Below are positions 51,203-61,121 of a DNA stretch of 64,000 nucleotides, in pieces. The position numbers were made by a program, and so were the translations under genes. Origin of the DNA: JAJRAN01 sp963827135 (GTDB lineage: Archaea; Thermoplasmatota; Thermoplasmata; Methanomassiliicoccales; UBA472). The notes beneath the pieces are model-generated. The model saw nothing but the letters and a program-made list of their open reading frames with translations. It ran no database searches and was not told the DNA's origin. Position 1 is the first letter of the stretch. Each line of letters begins with the position of its first letter. The stretch lies in NCBI GenBank assembly GCA_963827135.1, contig CAWGZX010000005.1, forward strand, positions 310,001 through 374,000, written 5' to 3'.

Positions 51203-51832
51203 TCACTTGGCCCCCAGCTGCTGCTCTAGGGCGTTCTCTATCCTCGCGGTCTCCTCTAGCCTGGCGTCCCAGACCTTGGAATAGATAGAAAAATAACGGG
51301 AGATGAGCAGCCCGGCGACGCCCACCCCGAAGGCGACAATTCCCCCGACCAATTGGCTCGAGTTCTCGGCCATCAGGCCAGAGGAGAGGATGGACGCTCC
51401 CGCGCCGATCATCCCCAGGCCTCCGACGATAAGGAAGAGGGCTCCTCCGACCCTCCCGAGCACGACCATCCTGGAGATGGTGGTCCTGTTGGATCGATAG
51501 TGGGCCAGCATCTTGATTGTCAAGCCAGCGGCCTGCTCCTGGCTACCGTTCTCCAGCGTGTCACAGGCGGCCTTGACGTCGTCGACACCATCCATGATCT
51601 CCGCGATCTGGATTATCCAGTAGAACCCAGCGCCGATGGCCACGGCGCTCAGGCCGACCATCAGGACGGACAGGGGGTCGATCTGCCCAGCGTCCACCAT
51701 CCCCAATAACCGCGTCACGGCCAGGGAGATGCCCAGCGCCAGCATGAGCGCCCCGATCACCAGGTTGAGGATGGTCAGCCCGAAAAAGCTCCTCAGCTCG
51801 GTCTTGAACTTCTCTCTCTTCTCGAATTCCAT
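51203..51832 (-). CDS. Four-helix membrane protein
   Basis: The 209-aa product has predicted helices at about 12-35, 48-70, 120-142 and 150-172, with a soluble helical loop (MDGVDDVKAACDTLENGSQEQ) and a C-terminal basic and acidic tail. The ATG at 51832 follows AGGTGA; a GTG at 51844 is an alternative. It is probably co-transcribed with the winged-helix gene that follows. No function is suggested. Confidence 0.65.
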   Translation of the reverse strand: MEFEKREKFKTELRSFFGLTILNLVIGALMLALGISLAVTRLLGMVDAGQIDPLSVLMVGLSAVAIGAGFYWIIQIAEIMDGVDDVKAACDTLENGSQEQAAGLTIKMLAHYRSNRTTISRMVVLGRVGGALFLIVGGLGMIGAGASILSSGLMAENSSQLVGGIVAFGVGVAGLLISRYFSIYSKVWDARLEETARIENALEQQLGAK

Positions 51833-51935
51833 GATCCGTTTCACCTGATCACGGGTATGCTCGGCTCAGGGGCATCAATACCCGAGAAACTAAGATACAT
51901 ACCACAGATATGCGTCGGTTCCGGGTTCCTGAGCG

Positions 51936-52385
51936 CTAAGGTCTTAGCGCTCCAGCGATCTTACGACCGAAGGTGGTGGCCTTCGCCTCCTCACCATCGG
52001 CCAAAGGCCCCTTCATGCCCGTGACGATGAACCATTCGGGCGGAACCACGATCTGGACGCCGGCGTTCTCCATCATCTCCTGCAGCTTTCCAGCTCCGCC
52101 CTTCGCCGAATTGTCGAAACGGGTGTCGAAGGACGTTCCTTTCTTGCCCGAAGCGCCAGCGGTGATCCCGAGCTTGAGCGCCTTCTTTGCCGGTCCGCTA
52201 GCCGACCAGGCGTGGGTAGGAGCTCCCACGATCCAGGCGTCCGCACTTCTGAAGTCCTCCTCCGTCACCTCGTCAGCCTTCTTGACCACTACGATGGTCC
52301 CTACCTCCTTCATTCCCGCTGAGATGGCTAGAGCGATCTTCTCCGTCATCCCGGTCTTGGTATCATAAACTATGAGCGCTTTCAT
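51936..52385 (-). CDS. Flavodoxin-like protein
   Basis: The 149-aa protein has the flavodoxin fold: an N-terminal FMN phosphate loop KALIVYDTKTGMTEKIA near 2-18, then DAWIVGAPTHAWSASGPAKK near 49-68, and a later GKKGTSFDTRFDN. Flavodoxins shuttle electrons at low potential. Single cluster-free protein, no partner gene adjacent. The family is clear, but its electron partners are unknown. Confidence 0.9.
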   Translation of the reverse strand: MKALIVYDTKTGMTEKIALAISAGMKEVGTIVVVKKADEVTEEDFRSADAWIVGAPTHAWSASGPAKKALKLGITAGASGKKGTSFDTRFDNSAKGGAGKLQEMMENAGVQIVVPPEWFIVTGMKGPLADGEEAKATTFGRKIAGALRP

Positions 52386-52490
52386 TGCGACCCTCGAGGC
52401 TCATTCAGCTGAGTAGCATATGTGCGTTTCGCTCACCATCCATCGATGGAGGGGTGTTTGGAGGTTGAAGAAATCAACACCCTGAACCTG

Positions 52491-53465
52491 TCAGACCTTA
52501 TAGGCGACGTAGATGTCGGCCTCGAGCATTACCCCGTCCTCGAAGAAATGATGGACGAAGTAGAGGTTGCCGTCCTGGTCCAGGGTAGGTTCCCCGGCGA
52601 AGGTCGAGACTATCAGCTCGGGCTCCTGCCATGAGGAGTCGTACAGTTTTGACCTGAAGATCGCAGGCGTCCCTAGATAGGTCCTGGTGAACCATAGCTC
52701 GTTCCCATCCTGATTGAGGAAGGGCCATCCTTCGTTGTCCAGCGAGTTCACACCCTCGATGTTATAGGGCTCCTGCCATTGCCCGTCCACCAGTTCGCAG
52801 CACCATATGTCCAGTCCGCCCTTCCCTCCAGGGCGCTCGGAATGGAAGAACAGGCGCTGTCCGTCCGCACTGATGTGCATCTCGCCCGCGTCGTACTCGA
52901 CGTTGATCATGTCCCCAACGTACTGCCAATCCCTCCATTGACCGTTCTCGAGCCTTGCCGTGAAGAGGTTCACTCCCGTATAGCCCTCCCGGGCCGAGGC
53001 GAACCACATCTCGTCGCCCTGGACGAACGCCGCGCCATCCAATGCTAGCTTATCTTTTTCCTGCAACCATACGCGGGTGGGCTCGGACCAATCACTTCCA
53101 TTCCAGCTCGATACCCATATTCCAGAGACGCCGTCGAAGAGCTGCTCGTTCGCGGACTTGCGCACGTCCGGGGTGAAGAAGAAGTAAAGTGCGCTGCCAT
53201 CCGATACGACGAAGGGGGAGTCCTCGGCCCCAGCGGTGTTTATCGGGCCCTCTAGTGGAATAGGCTGCTGCCATTCAGAGGAATGGAGAACTGGGGGATG
53301 ATGGTCAGTGGCGGGGTGCACCTTCACGGCATCGGAGGGGATGGTCTCTTGGCGGCTCTTGGACATGGTCTCGCCCTCGTCCCCGGCCCCGACCATTATG
53401 TAGATGGCGACGAGCATGACCGCTACCACCACAGCTCCGATGGCCAACAGAACGCCCTTCCTCAT
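52491..53465 (-). CDS. Membrane-anchored PD40 (TolB-type) repeat protein
   Basis: The 324-aa protein has an N-terminal anchor (GVLLAIGAVVVAVMLVAIYIM, about 4-24, split at 20) and then repeated beta-propeller blades with the pattern FSDGxxLYFxS, for example SDGSALYFFFTPD and DGQRLFFHSERPGG and DGNELWFTRTYLG. It is probably surface exposed. PD40 repeats bind proteins or ligands; no enzymatic motif is visible. Confidence 0.8.
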   Translation of the reverse strand: MRKGVLLAIGAVVVAVMLVAIYIMVGAGDEGETMSKSRQETIPSDAVKVHPATDHHPPVLHSSEWQQPIPLEGPINTAGAEDSPFVVSDGSALYFFFTPDVRKSANEQLFDGVSGIWVSSWNGSDWSEPTRVWLQEKDKLALDGAAFVQGDEMWFASAREGYTGVNLFTARLENGQWRDWQYVGDMINVEYDAGEMHISADGQRLFFHSERPGGKGGLDIWCCELVDGQWQEPYNIEGVNSLDNEGWPFLNQDGNELWFTRTYLGTPAIFRSKLYDSSWQEPELIVSTFAGEPTLDQDGNLYFVHHFFEDGVMLEADIYVAYKV

Positions 53466-53541
53466 AAGCTCCCCTTTTTCGCTCGGTGTCCTGCCCTTAA
53501 GGCAATATTCTGCGTGGACTTACTTGCCATTTGCTGATGGA

Positions 53542-55065
53542 TTACAGCCTTCCCCTGATCTCCGCGATCGACGCCTCGACCTTCTCCCTCGTGCCTTCGA
53601 GCAAAGTGTCCAGCATGGCCCGGGCATCGGTGCGGTATCGCTCGTCCTTGATCGAGGAGAGGTTTATCTCCACGTTGAGCGCCGCTCCGAGAAGTCCGGA
53701 GAGCGCAGAGTCCAGCCCGACCGCAGCGTCGCTGGCCGCGTTCTTGTTGCACCTCGGCCCGACCTGGGCGAGACGGTCGATGACCTCCCTGCAGAGAGCA
53801 GCGGTGCGGATCGGCGTTTCTGCGGCCAGCTTGGTGGCCTCCTGGATGGCCAGGGAGCGGGCCGACCTCTCCTCTTCGTTGGTCTTGGGGAGCTTGAATG
53901 CCTCCATCACCCCATGGTAGGAGTCGGCGTCGTCGTCGATGAGCTTGGTCAGCGCCTTACGCAGCATCTCGAACCGCTCCACCCCCTCCATCATCAATAC
54001 CTGGACCTCCTCGTAGCCCTTCTTTCCGATGGTCAACCGGCAGACCATGGCCCCCAGCGCCGCGCCCATCGCTCCCATCAGGCAGGAAGCGCTGCCTCCT
54101 CCAGGCGTCGGCTCGGCGGAGGCCAGCCGGTCCAAAAAAACTTCGATCTCCAGAGAACGAAGAAGCCCCGAACCCTCATCATGGCCCTCCAGCCTCCGCT
54201 CGATCACCTGCCCCCTGGTCCATCCCTTCCCTAGCTGGAGCTCGTGCTCGGCTGCGTCAAACAGCGCGTCGGCGGGCACCATCCCGTATATCTCGGTCTC
54301 CGTCACCTCTAGGCCCATTCTACCCGCTTCGGTCCTGATCGCCTCAAGGACCTGGTGCATCGGCGTCCTGCGGAAATTGGTGAGGTTCATCGAAACCTGG
54401 ACATACGGTCTGGTCTGGAAGCCCATGGCCTTGACGAACGGGAACCCGCCTCCCTTCTCCCTTATCCTCCTGGCGATCTCCTTGGCCTTCTCCACATCGC
54501 CCGTGTCCAGGTAGGCGTTGTAGGCGATGAGGAACTCCCTTGCCCCGATGACCGTCGCGCCTGCCTTGGGCAGCTCCGGTGGTCCGAAGTCAGGTCTCCG
54601 GCTGGGGTCGGTCCTGATCGCCTCCCTCAATCCTTCATACTGTCCGCGCCGGAGGTTGGCCAGGTCCGCCCGCTCCGGACTGGTGGCCGCCGCCTCGTAG
54701 AGATAGGTCGGTATCCCCAGCTCTCTGGAAACCCTCTCGGCCAGCCCACGGGCCAAGGGAACGCAATCCTCCAGGGTGATTCCGCTCACGGGAACGAACG
54801 GCACCACGTCCGTGGCGCCTATGCGGGGATGCTCCCCCTGATGGAGGTCCATGTCGATGAGCTCGGCCGCCTTCTTGATGGCGGCGAACGCCGACTCGAC
54901 CACCTCCCTCGGCTCCCCCACCATCGTCACCACCGTCCTATTGTGGTCCGGGTCGCTCCTCACGTCCAGGACCCTAACCTTGGCGGAGGACCTGATGGCC
55001 GAGACTATGGCCTCCACCACCTCTTGCCTCCTGCCCTCGCTGAAGTTCGGGACGCACTCGACCAA
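53542..55065 (-). CDS. ftcD: Glutamate formimidoyltransferase / formiminotransferase-cyclodeaminase
   Basis: The 507-aa protein is a fusion. Residues about 1-300 form the formiminotransferase domain (VECVPNFSEGRRQEVVEAI, HQGEHPRIGATDVVPF), and about 315-507 the cyclodeaminase domain (PTPGGGSASCLMGAMG, RCNKNAASDAAVG). It transfers the formimino group of the histidine-degradation product to a tetrahydropterin carrier and releases ammonia. It follows hutI and hutU, consistent with a complete late hut pathway. No hutH is in the window. Confidence 0.95.
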   Translation of the reverse strand: MVECVPNFSEGRRQEVVEAIVSAIRSSAKVRVLDVRSDPDHNRTVVTMVGEPREVVESAFAAIKKAAELIDMDLHQGEHPRIGATDVVPFVPVSGITLEDCVPLARGLAERVSRELGIPTYLYEAAATSPERADLANLRRGQYEGLREAIRTDPSRRPDFGPPELPKAGATVIGAREFLIAYNAYLDTGDVEKAKEIARRIREKGGGFPFVKAMGFQTRPYVQVSMNLTNFRRTPMHQVLEAIRTEAGRMGLEVTETEIYGMVPADALFDAAEHELQLGKGWTRGQVIERRLEGHDEGSGLLRSLEIEVFLDRLASAEPTPGGGSASCLMGAMGAALGAMVCRLTIGKKGYEEVQVLMMEGVERFEMLRKALTKLIDDDADSYHGVMEAFKLPKTNEEERSARSLAIQEATKLAAETPIRTAALCREVIDRLAQVGPRCNKNAASDAAVGLDSALSGLLGAALNVEINLSSIKDERYRTDARAMLDTLLEGTREKVEASIAEIRGRL

Positions 55066-55074
55066 TGCCGTGTC

Positions 55075-56355
55075 TTATCCCCCCGCTTGATTGGGCGCCC
55101 GCATGACCCGCTTCCCGCCCTTGATTATCAGAGAAGGAAGCAGAGCACCTTGCCGGTAAAGGATCTCATCGTAGGATTCGCAGGCGAAGCCCACCAGGTC
55201 TGCCAACTGCCCATTCCTGATCATGCCTCGGTCATCGAGGCCCAGGGCCTTCGCCGCGCGAAAGGTGAGCCCAGCGAATGTTTCTGCGGCGGTGAGCCTT
55301 TGGTTGGCGGACAGTATCGAGGCTTGGGTCAGGAGGCCCCCCATGGGCGCCGTACCGGGATTCCAATCGCTGGCGATGGCCACGCAAAGCCCGGAATCGA
55401 GCATGCGGCGTGCCGGTGCGAACGGGTCTCCAAGGCCCAGCGAGCTGCCGGGGAGCACGACCGCCGCAACGTCCTTCTCCTTCAGCCATTTGAACTCACG
55501 GTCGGTGGAGCGCTCCAGGTGATCCGCGCTGACGGCTCCCACCCTGGCCGCGATGACCGCCCCGCCCGCCACGAACTGATCCGCGTGCACCACTGCCGCG
55601 AACCCCAGCTTCTTCGCCAAGAAGAGGTAGCCGTCCGCAAGCTCGGGAGGGAAGGCACCGCGGTCGATGTAGATGTCCACCCTGTTGGCCAGGCCCTCGT
55701 TCTTCACCAGTGGCAAGAGCTTGTTGATTATAAAGTCGAGGTATTGCTGGTCAGTCCTGAACTCGGGCGGCCGCACATGTGCTGCCAGGCAGGTCGGGAC
55801 CAGGCTCGGGTGCGGGTCGAGGGACGCGTTCACGCGGCGTATGGCCCGGAGCATCCTGAGCTCTGTCTCGACATCCAGCCCGTAGCCGCTCTTGACCTCG
55901 CAGGTCGTAACTCCCCGAAGTAAATGCTCCAGCGCCCTCTCAGCCAGGGCGGTCGCGAGCTCGTCCTCTGTCGCTTGTCGGGTGGCGCGCACCGTGCTCA
56001 TTATACCCCCTCCCCGCTCCGATATCTGGAGGTAGGACTCGCCCGATATCCTCTTGGAATATTCCTTTGCCCTCGATCCAGCGAAGCAGATGTGGGTGTG
56101 GCAATCGATCAAGCCGGGCAGAAGCACCATCTTCCTCTTGATGGGGGTATGGCCGAGCGGGCTGCCCTTCATCTCCGCCAGCTCCCTGACCTGCCTGAAT
56201 CGTTCAGCGTCCAGGACGTCCAGGATCCTGTCCCCTTCGATGATCAGCCCCCCATCGCGGACGACCTCCATGCGTTCGTCCAGCAACGGCCCTCGATCGG
56301 GAAGGCGGTCCATCGTGACCATCTCTGAGAAGGGGCCGAGGAGTTGCTTCGCCAT
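55075..56355 (-). CDS. hutI: Imidazolonepropionase
   Basis: HutI hydrolyses 4-imidazolone-5-propanoate in histidine degradation. The 426-aa amidohydrolase-fold protein has the metal motif LIDCHTHICFAGSR, later VVHADQFVAGGA and the aspartate in AIASDWNPGTAP. The ATG at 56355 was chosen over the frame to 56379. It lies between hutU (gap 70 bases) and ftcD (gap 9 bases). Confidence 0.95.
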   Translation of the reverse strand: MAKQLLGPFSEMVTMDRLPDRGPLLDERMEVVRDGGLIIEGDRILDVLDAERFRQVRELAEMKGSPLGHTPIKRKMVLLPGLIDCHTHICFAGSRAKEYSKRISGESYLQISERGGGIMSTVRATRQATEDELATALAERALEHLLRGVTTCEVKSGYGLDVETELRMLRAIRRVNASLDPHPSLVPTCLAAHVRPPEFRTDQQYLDFIINKLLPLVKNEGLANRVDIYIDRGAFPPELADGYLFLAKKLGFAAVVHADQFVAGGAVIAARVGAVSADHLERSTDREFKWLKEKDVAAVVLPGSSLGLGDPFAPARRMLDSGLCVAIASDWNPGTAPMGGLLTQASILSANQRLTAAETFAGLTFRAAKALGLDDRGMIRNGQLADLVGFACESYDEILYRQGALLPSLIIKGGKRVMRAPNQAGG

Positions 56356-56425
56356 CGATGTCCACCAACGCGGATGCACTCGTCATTCGCGCCCCGATGA
56401 TAAATATCGTTCTGCTCTCGGAGGC

Positions 56426-58453
56426 TCAGCGCCTCAGCCTCTTGGCCACGATTTCCCTTACCATCCCGCCCTGGGGAAGGTTTGGCAGGGTCATCTGGCC
56501 TTTGTCCGCGGCGTTCCAGGTCTCGGCGGTCTCCAAGGCCGCCGAATTCCCGGCCCAGGCGCGCCTGGCGATGCCGCAGGCCACGTCCCAGTCCAGAGCA
56601 CCGGGGATTGCGTCATCCACCTTCGCGCTGCCATCTAGCACCAGGCCGAAGCCGCCGTTGACGGACTTGCCAACCCCGACCCCGCCTCCGTTGGAGAGGA
56701 CGACCATGGTCATGCCCCGGACGGCGTTACCAGCCCAGCATTGGTGGCTCATCTCGGCCATGATGTTGCTGCCGTCCTTGATGTTGGCTGTCTCCCGGAA
56801 AGGGCTGTCGGTCCCGCTGACGTCGTGATGGTCCCTTCCCAGCATGACCGGGCCTATTTCGCCCTTCCTCACCATTTCATTGAAGCGTTGGGCGATCCTC
56901 ACCCTGCCGGTCCCATCGGCGTATAGGATGCGCGCCTTCGTGCCCACCACCAGCCTGTTCTTGTCCGCGTCTTTCAGCCAACGGTAGTTATCCCGGTCCT
57001 GTCCCCGCCTCTCGCTCCTGGATGCCCAAATCTCGCCGATGATCTCTATGGCGGCCGCATCTGTCCTGGCCAGATCCTCCTGCTTTCCACTCAGGCATAC
57101 CCAGCGAAAAGGCCCGTATCCATAGTCGAAGCAGATCGGGCCGATGATGTCCTCCACATAGGAGGGGAGGACGAACCCGTGCTTGGGGTCACCTTCGACC
57201 GCCACCTCCCTCTCTCCGGCGTCGAAGACCGCCTTCAGGAAGGAATTGCCATAATCCCAGAACTTGGTGCCTCTGTCCCGCATGGCCATTATCAAGCGGT
57301 ACTGCCGCCGCAGGGATGAGTCCACCAACTGCCTGAATCGCCCCTGGTCCTCGGCGAGGATTCGTCGTCCTTCCTCGAAGGTCGCGCCCGCTGGGGTGTA
57401 GCCTCCCTCGTAGACGGCGTGGCAGGATGTCTGGTCGGAGGCGAGCTCGACCTTTATCCCATGGTCCAAGACATATTGCCATAGATCCACAACGTTCCCA
57501 TGGTAGGCGATGGACATCGGCCTTCCTGAGGCGCGCTGTTCATCCACCCACCCGAATATCTCCCGGAGATCGCTTGACCACCGGGTCAACCATCCTTGAT
57601 CGGACCTGGTCCTGATCCGGGACTTGTCCACCTCGGCGATGACGCCTATCCCGCCGGCGATCTCGATGGCCTTGGCCTGCGCCCCGCTCATCCCTCCCAG
57701 CCCCGAGCTTAGGTAGAGTACCCCGCCCAGGTCCTCCTCGCCATTGATGCCGAGATACTTCCTGGCGGCGTTCAGTAGAGTGAGGTAGGTGCCATGCACG
57801 ATCCCTTGAGGGCCGATGTACATCCAACCTCCCGCGGTCATCTGGGCATAGTTGCATACGCCCAAGGCCTGAGCCCTCTGGAAGTCGGATGGGTTGTCGA
57901 ATGCGCCCACCATGAGGCCATTGGTGAGGATGGCCCGCGGGGCTTCGGGGCGGGAGGGGAAGAGGCCCAGGGGATGGCCGGACATGACCACCAGGGTCTG
58001 GTCGCGACGCATGACCTCGAGGTACTTTTTGATCATGAGGTATTGCAGCCAATTCTGGCACACCTGGCCCGTCTCCCCATAGGTCACCAGCTCGTAGGGG
58101 TATAGGGCCACTTCGAAGTCGAGGTTGTTGTCGACCATCACCTGGATGGCCCTTGCCTCGAGGATGCCCTTGTAATCATCGACCGGCCTTCCCCAGATCC
58201 TACCTGGAGGACGGAAGCGATAGGCGTATATCCTTCCCATGGTCAGAAGTTCCTCGAGGAACTCAGGAGCGAGCGCCTCATGCCAGGAGGAGGGGGCGTA
58301 GCGCAGCGCGTTCTCCACTGCCATGACCATTTCCGCCTCGCCCAGACCATGGCCGCGGTCGGGCGCTCTCCTGACCTTGGGATCGAATCTGGCCGGTGGG
58401 GGAAGGTCGCCAGATAAGCTCACCTTGACCGGCCTCGCTCCCTCTTCGCTCAT
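56426..58453 (-). CDS. hutU: Urocanate hydratase, long form
   Basis: HutU converts urocanate to imidazolone propionate using tightly bound NAD. The 675-aa protein has the GGLGGMSGAQAKAIEIAGG-type NAD motif (LSSGLGGMSGAQAKAIEIA), the GRDHHDVSGTDSPFRETANI catalytic region, and a C-terminal GGGVGVGKSVNGGFGLV. It is about 120 residues longer than the common 555-aa form, with extra sequence mainly at the N-terminus; long forms are known. It is the first gene of the hut run, divergent from an MFS exporter. Confidence 0.95.
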   Translation of the reverse strand: MSEEGARPVKVSLSGDLPPPARFDPKVRRAPDRGHGLGEAEMVMAVENALRYAPSSWHEALAPEFLEELLTMGRIYAYRFRPPGRIWGRPVDDYKGILEARAIQVMVDNNLDFEVALYPYELVTYGETGQVCQNWLQYLMIKKYLEVMRRDQTLVVMSGHPLGLFPSRPEAPRAILTNGLMVGAFDNPSDFQRAQALGVCNYAQMTAGGWMYIGPQGIVHGTYLTLLNAARKYLGINGEEDLGGVLYLSSGLGGMSGAQAKAIEIAGGIGVIAEVDKSRIRTRSDQGWLTRWSSDLREIFGWVDEQRASGRPMSIAYHGNVVDLWQYVLDHGIKVELASDQTSCHAVYEGGYTPAGATFEEGRRILAEDQGRFRQLVDSSLRRQYRLIMAMRDRGTKFWDYGNSFLKAVFDAGEREVAVEGDPKHGFVLPSYVEDIIGPICFDYGYGPFRWVCLSGKQEDLARTDAAAIEIIGEIWASRSERRGQDRDNYRWLKDADKNRLVVGTKARILYADGTGRVRIAQRFNEMVRKGEIGPVMLGRDHHDVSGTDSPFRETANIKDGSNIMAEMSHQCWAGNAVRGMTMVVLSNGGGVGVGKSVNGGFGLVLDGSAKVDDAIPGALDWDVACGIARRAWAGNSAALETAETWNAADKGQMTLPNLPQGGMVREIVAKRLRR

Positions 58454-58567
58454 CCGTCCCAACACCTAGGGGGTTGTTTGCACCTCCCCCACCATTATTC
58501 TTTCCCATTTCTGACGTTCTCTCGGTAAGCTTCATGCTCGCACGTCCTCATTGTCCCTGAGAAACTG

Positions 58568-60013
58568 ATGTCGTCCCCCGAGGTCAGCTACAGGCGATGG
58601 GTCCTTTTCATCACCTGCATGGGATCGATGATGGCGCCATTGGACAGCACCATTGTCAGCGTCTCCCTTCCCGAGATAGCCCAGGACCTTGGTATGGACT
58701 ATGCTGAGATAATCTGGGTGCCAACCGCCTACCTCGTGACCTTGGCGGTGATGATACTGGTTATGGGAAGGGTCTCAGACCTTTATGGTCGAAAGAGGAT
58801 CTTCATCGCAGGGTTCGGGATATTCACCTTGGGCTCGCTGCTCTGCTCCGTTGCCACGACGGGTAACGAACTGATAATCTTCCGCATCTTCCAGGGATTC
58901 GGTGCAGCATGCTTCGGGGCCACCTCGACAGCGATAGTCACCGAGACCTATCCCAGCAACGAGCGAGGCAAGGCCTTGGGCATCAATTCCATGGCCGTCT
59001 ACCTGGGCCTTTCCATCGGCCCTCCCTTGGGGGGAGTGCTGACGCATGCGCTTGGGTGGAGATCGATATTCTGGGCGACCGTTCCCATCGGGATCGCGGT
59101 CATGGGGCTTGCCTACTACAAGCTGAGGGCAGTGAAGCCTGTGCTCGAGAAGGTCAGATTCGATGTGCCTGGCCTATTCCTTTTCTCCATCAGCCTGGTA
59201 AGCCTATTGGTGGCGCTAACTCTAGGGGAGCAGCTAGGTTGGGGCAGCGCGGAGATATTGTCCCTGTTCGCCGTATGTATCATAACCTTCATCATCTTCG
59301 TTTATGTGGAGAATGGCAAGGGCGAGTCGGCGCTTATAGACCCCAGATTGTTCACAAAGAATCGGCTGTTTGCGGCAGCGAACATATCGGCTTTCCTGAA
59401 CTACACGTCCTTCTTTGGGGTCACCTTCATCATTTCCTTCTATCTGCAAAGGGTGCAAGGGCTATCCGTCCTAGATGCGGGCCTGGTGCTGCTCATAATG
59501 CCTGTCACCATGGCCGTTATCTCACCCGTCTCGGGGAGGTTGTCCGACCGTCTAGGTTCCAGAGCCCTGGCGTCATCGGGCATGTTCATCGTCGCTATGG
59601 CCTTGGTCTGGTTGGCTACCTTGGAAGTTGATTCGCCGATATGGCGCGTCGCCTTCGGGCTCTTCTTGATAGGGGTCGGCATTGGTGTCTTCTCAAGTCC
59701 CAATACAAGCGCGGTCATGGGCTCGGTCGACAAGAGGAAGCTCGGCATCGCCGCAGGCACGCTAGCGACCATGCGCTGCTCTGGGCAAGCCACCAGCCTC
59801 GCCGTGATGGGGGCGATCATTGCCACCGTTGCGGGGTCCGCGAGCATCTCGGGTCTTTTTTCCGGGGACCCTTTGAGCGCGCTCGTGGGCGCCGAAGAAT
59901 TCGTTAAAGGCATGAACCTGGCATTCGTGGTCTCCGCGGTTATTGCCGTCGTCGGAGGAATAACATCACTTACAAGAGGCAAGACCAGAACGGTCGTTTC
60001 AATTCCTCATTAA
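58568..60013 (+). CDS. DHA2-family MFS transporter (EmrB/QacA type)
   Basis: The 481-aa protein has 14 predicted helices and the DHA2 motifs LDSTIVSVSLPEIAQDLG near 20-37 and MGRVSDLYGRKRIFIAGF. This family usually extrudes drugs or other organic compounds with H+ antiport. It is divergent from hutU, so an association with histidine metabolism is possible but not shown. Its stop overlaps the next convergent gene's end by 4 bases. Confidence 0.9.
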   Translation: MSSPEVSYRRWVLFITCMGSMMAPLDSTIVSVSLPEIAQDLGMDYAEIIWVPTAYLVTLAVMILVMGRVSDLYGRKRIFIAGFGIFTLGSLLCSVATTGNELIIFRIFQGFGAACFGATSTAIVTETYPSNERGKALGINSMAVYLGLSIGPPLGGVLTHALGWRSIFWATVPIGIAVMGLAYYKLRAVKPVLEKVRFDVPGLFLFSISLVSLLVALTLGEQLGWGSAEILSLFAVCIITFIIFVYVENGKGESALIDPRLFTKNRLFAAANISAFLNYTSFFGVTFIISFYLQRVQGLSVLDAGLVLLIMPVTMAVISPVSGRLSDRLGSRALASSGMFIVAMALVWLATLEVDSPIWRVAFGLFLIGVGIGVFSSPNTSAVMGSVDKRKLGIAAGTLATMRCSGQATSLAVMGAIIATVAGSASISGLFSGDPLSALVGAEEFVKGMNLAFVVSAVIAVVGGITSLTRGKTRTVVSIPH

Positions 60014-60609
60014 GCTTGGAGCTCTCGGGTCGTTGTTCCAGACATCATCTTGATGTGTCTTCCCACCCTGTCCATCGCCTCCAAGTGCCTCGACTCAGGA
60101 TATGGATATGTCTGGACTCCATTGCGGTTCTCCATTATCATTACAAATTGGTGCTTTGAATTCCCCCTGACCTTAATGGCGCGCTGGAACGGCATCAGCA
60201 TATCCGTCAAGCTAATGTCGGAGTTCAGGAGATCGGCCAGCTGCCCTTCCTCCCACCGATACTCTCTGATTCCGCTCTTGAAATAGGAGCCGAGGGGGGC
60301 GGTCCATGAGACGTTGAAATCCTTCTCGTGGTCACCTACATTCGCTCGAACCAGGTAAATGATATCAACGCTTGCTCCTCCCTTGCCTTCCATGCGCCAT
60401 AACTCTATGAAATCTATGTTCTTGTCCCAGACCTTGATGCAAGCTTCCTTTACACCGCCAATCGTCATTTGCTCGAAGAATGTGTGATTGGGGACGTCTG
60501 AATCGTCATGCGCCATTAAACTGGCTTTAATGCCTATAACGTTCAGTCCTCCAAGATATCCATTAACTCGGTCGGCCCACTGATTGTAGTAATACTTGCT
60601 TCCCCACAT
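60010..60609 (-). CDS. Unknown protein, 199 aa
   Basis: A soluble protein with aromatic-rich N-terminus (WGSKYYYNQWADRVNGYLGG) and a beta-rich middle (VDIIYLVRANVGDHEKDFNV). A strong GGAGGTGG lies 6 bases before the ATG, so it is a real gene. No family, signal peptide or membrane helix is visible. The C-terminus is basic (SGTTTRELQA). It is separated from other genes by the non-coding region ahead of ppk1. Confidence 0.75.
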   Translation of the reverse strand: MWGSKYYYNQWADRVNGYLGGLNVIGIKASLMAHDDSDVPNHTFFEQMTIGGVKEACIKVWDKNIDFIELWRMEGKGGASVDIIYLVRANVGDHEKDFNVSWTAPLGSYFKSGIREYRWEEGQLADLLNSDISLTDMLMPFQRAIKVRGNSKHQFVMIMENRNGVQTYPYPESRHLEAMDRVGRHIKMMSGTTTRELQA

Positions 60610-60859
60610 GTACTACCACCTCCAATTACCCTGGATTGAAAAGATGCGCCACAATAGTAGATAATGATATGTCTTCACCGCTGGGGCAATGTGTTCATCT
60701 GAAGTCTATGTCAATGCGTCTTCGCAATTTCCCTAAATGCCCGTGAAGGCGTGTGTGACAAGGTAAGGTTGTCCAATCATCAGGGAAATTTAGGCCAGGC
60801 TAAGACGTCCCTGGGCGAAGGGTGTGTTGAGGTAATTTCTCATTAGGTATAGCTGAGCC

Positions 60860-60961
60860 CTAGAAATACCCATTATTGTACAGATATACGACTGCGCAAA
60901 TGGCGACGCCAATTATGAACGATAATCCTACCATTAACCATCCTTTCCCATTGTCTGTCAC
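60860..60961 (-). CDS. 33-aa membrane peptide
   Basis: A GTG start after a near-perfect GGAGGTGAAAGGA site encodes a short peptide with one hydrophobic helix (WLMVGLSFIIGVAICAVVYLY) and a polar end NNGYF. The ribosome-binding site argues that it is expressed. No family is known. It was found by direct reading of the interval. Confidence 0.6.
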   Translation of the reverse strand: MTDNGKGWLMVGLSFIIGVAICAVVYLYNNGYF

Positions 60962-61121
60962 TCCTTTCACCTCCGTTTACATAAATTCAATCATGAATAT
61001 TTCATCTTTACCCTTACTTCAGATTCGCCGGACAACTTAGGATGATCCTCTTGCTTGGCAATACTTAGAATCTATCCATCCCAAAGTAAGCCATTTATTT
61101 TGACATTGAAGGAGAAGATAG

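Noticed and set aside
54355..55923. A 522-codon plus-strand open frame
   Set aside because: It lies antisense to ftcD and hutI, both with complete family motifs, and shows no family features of its own.
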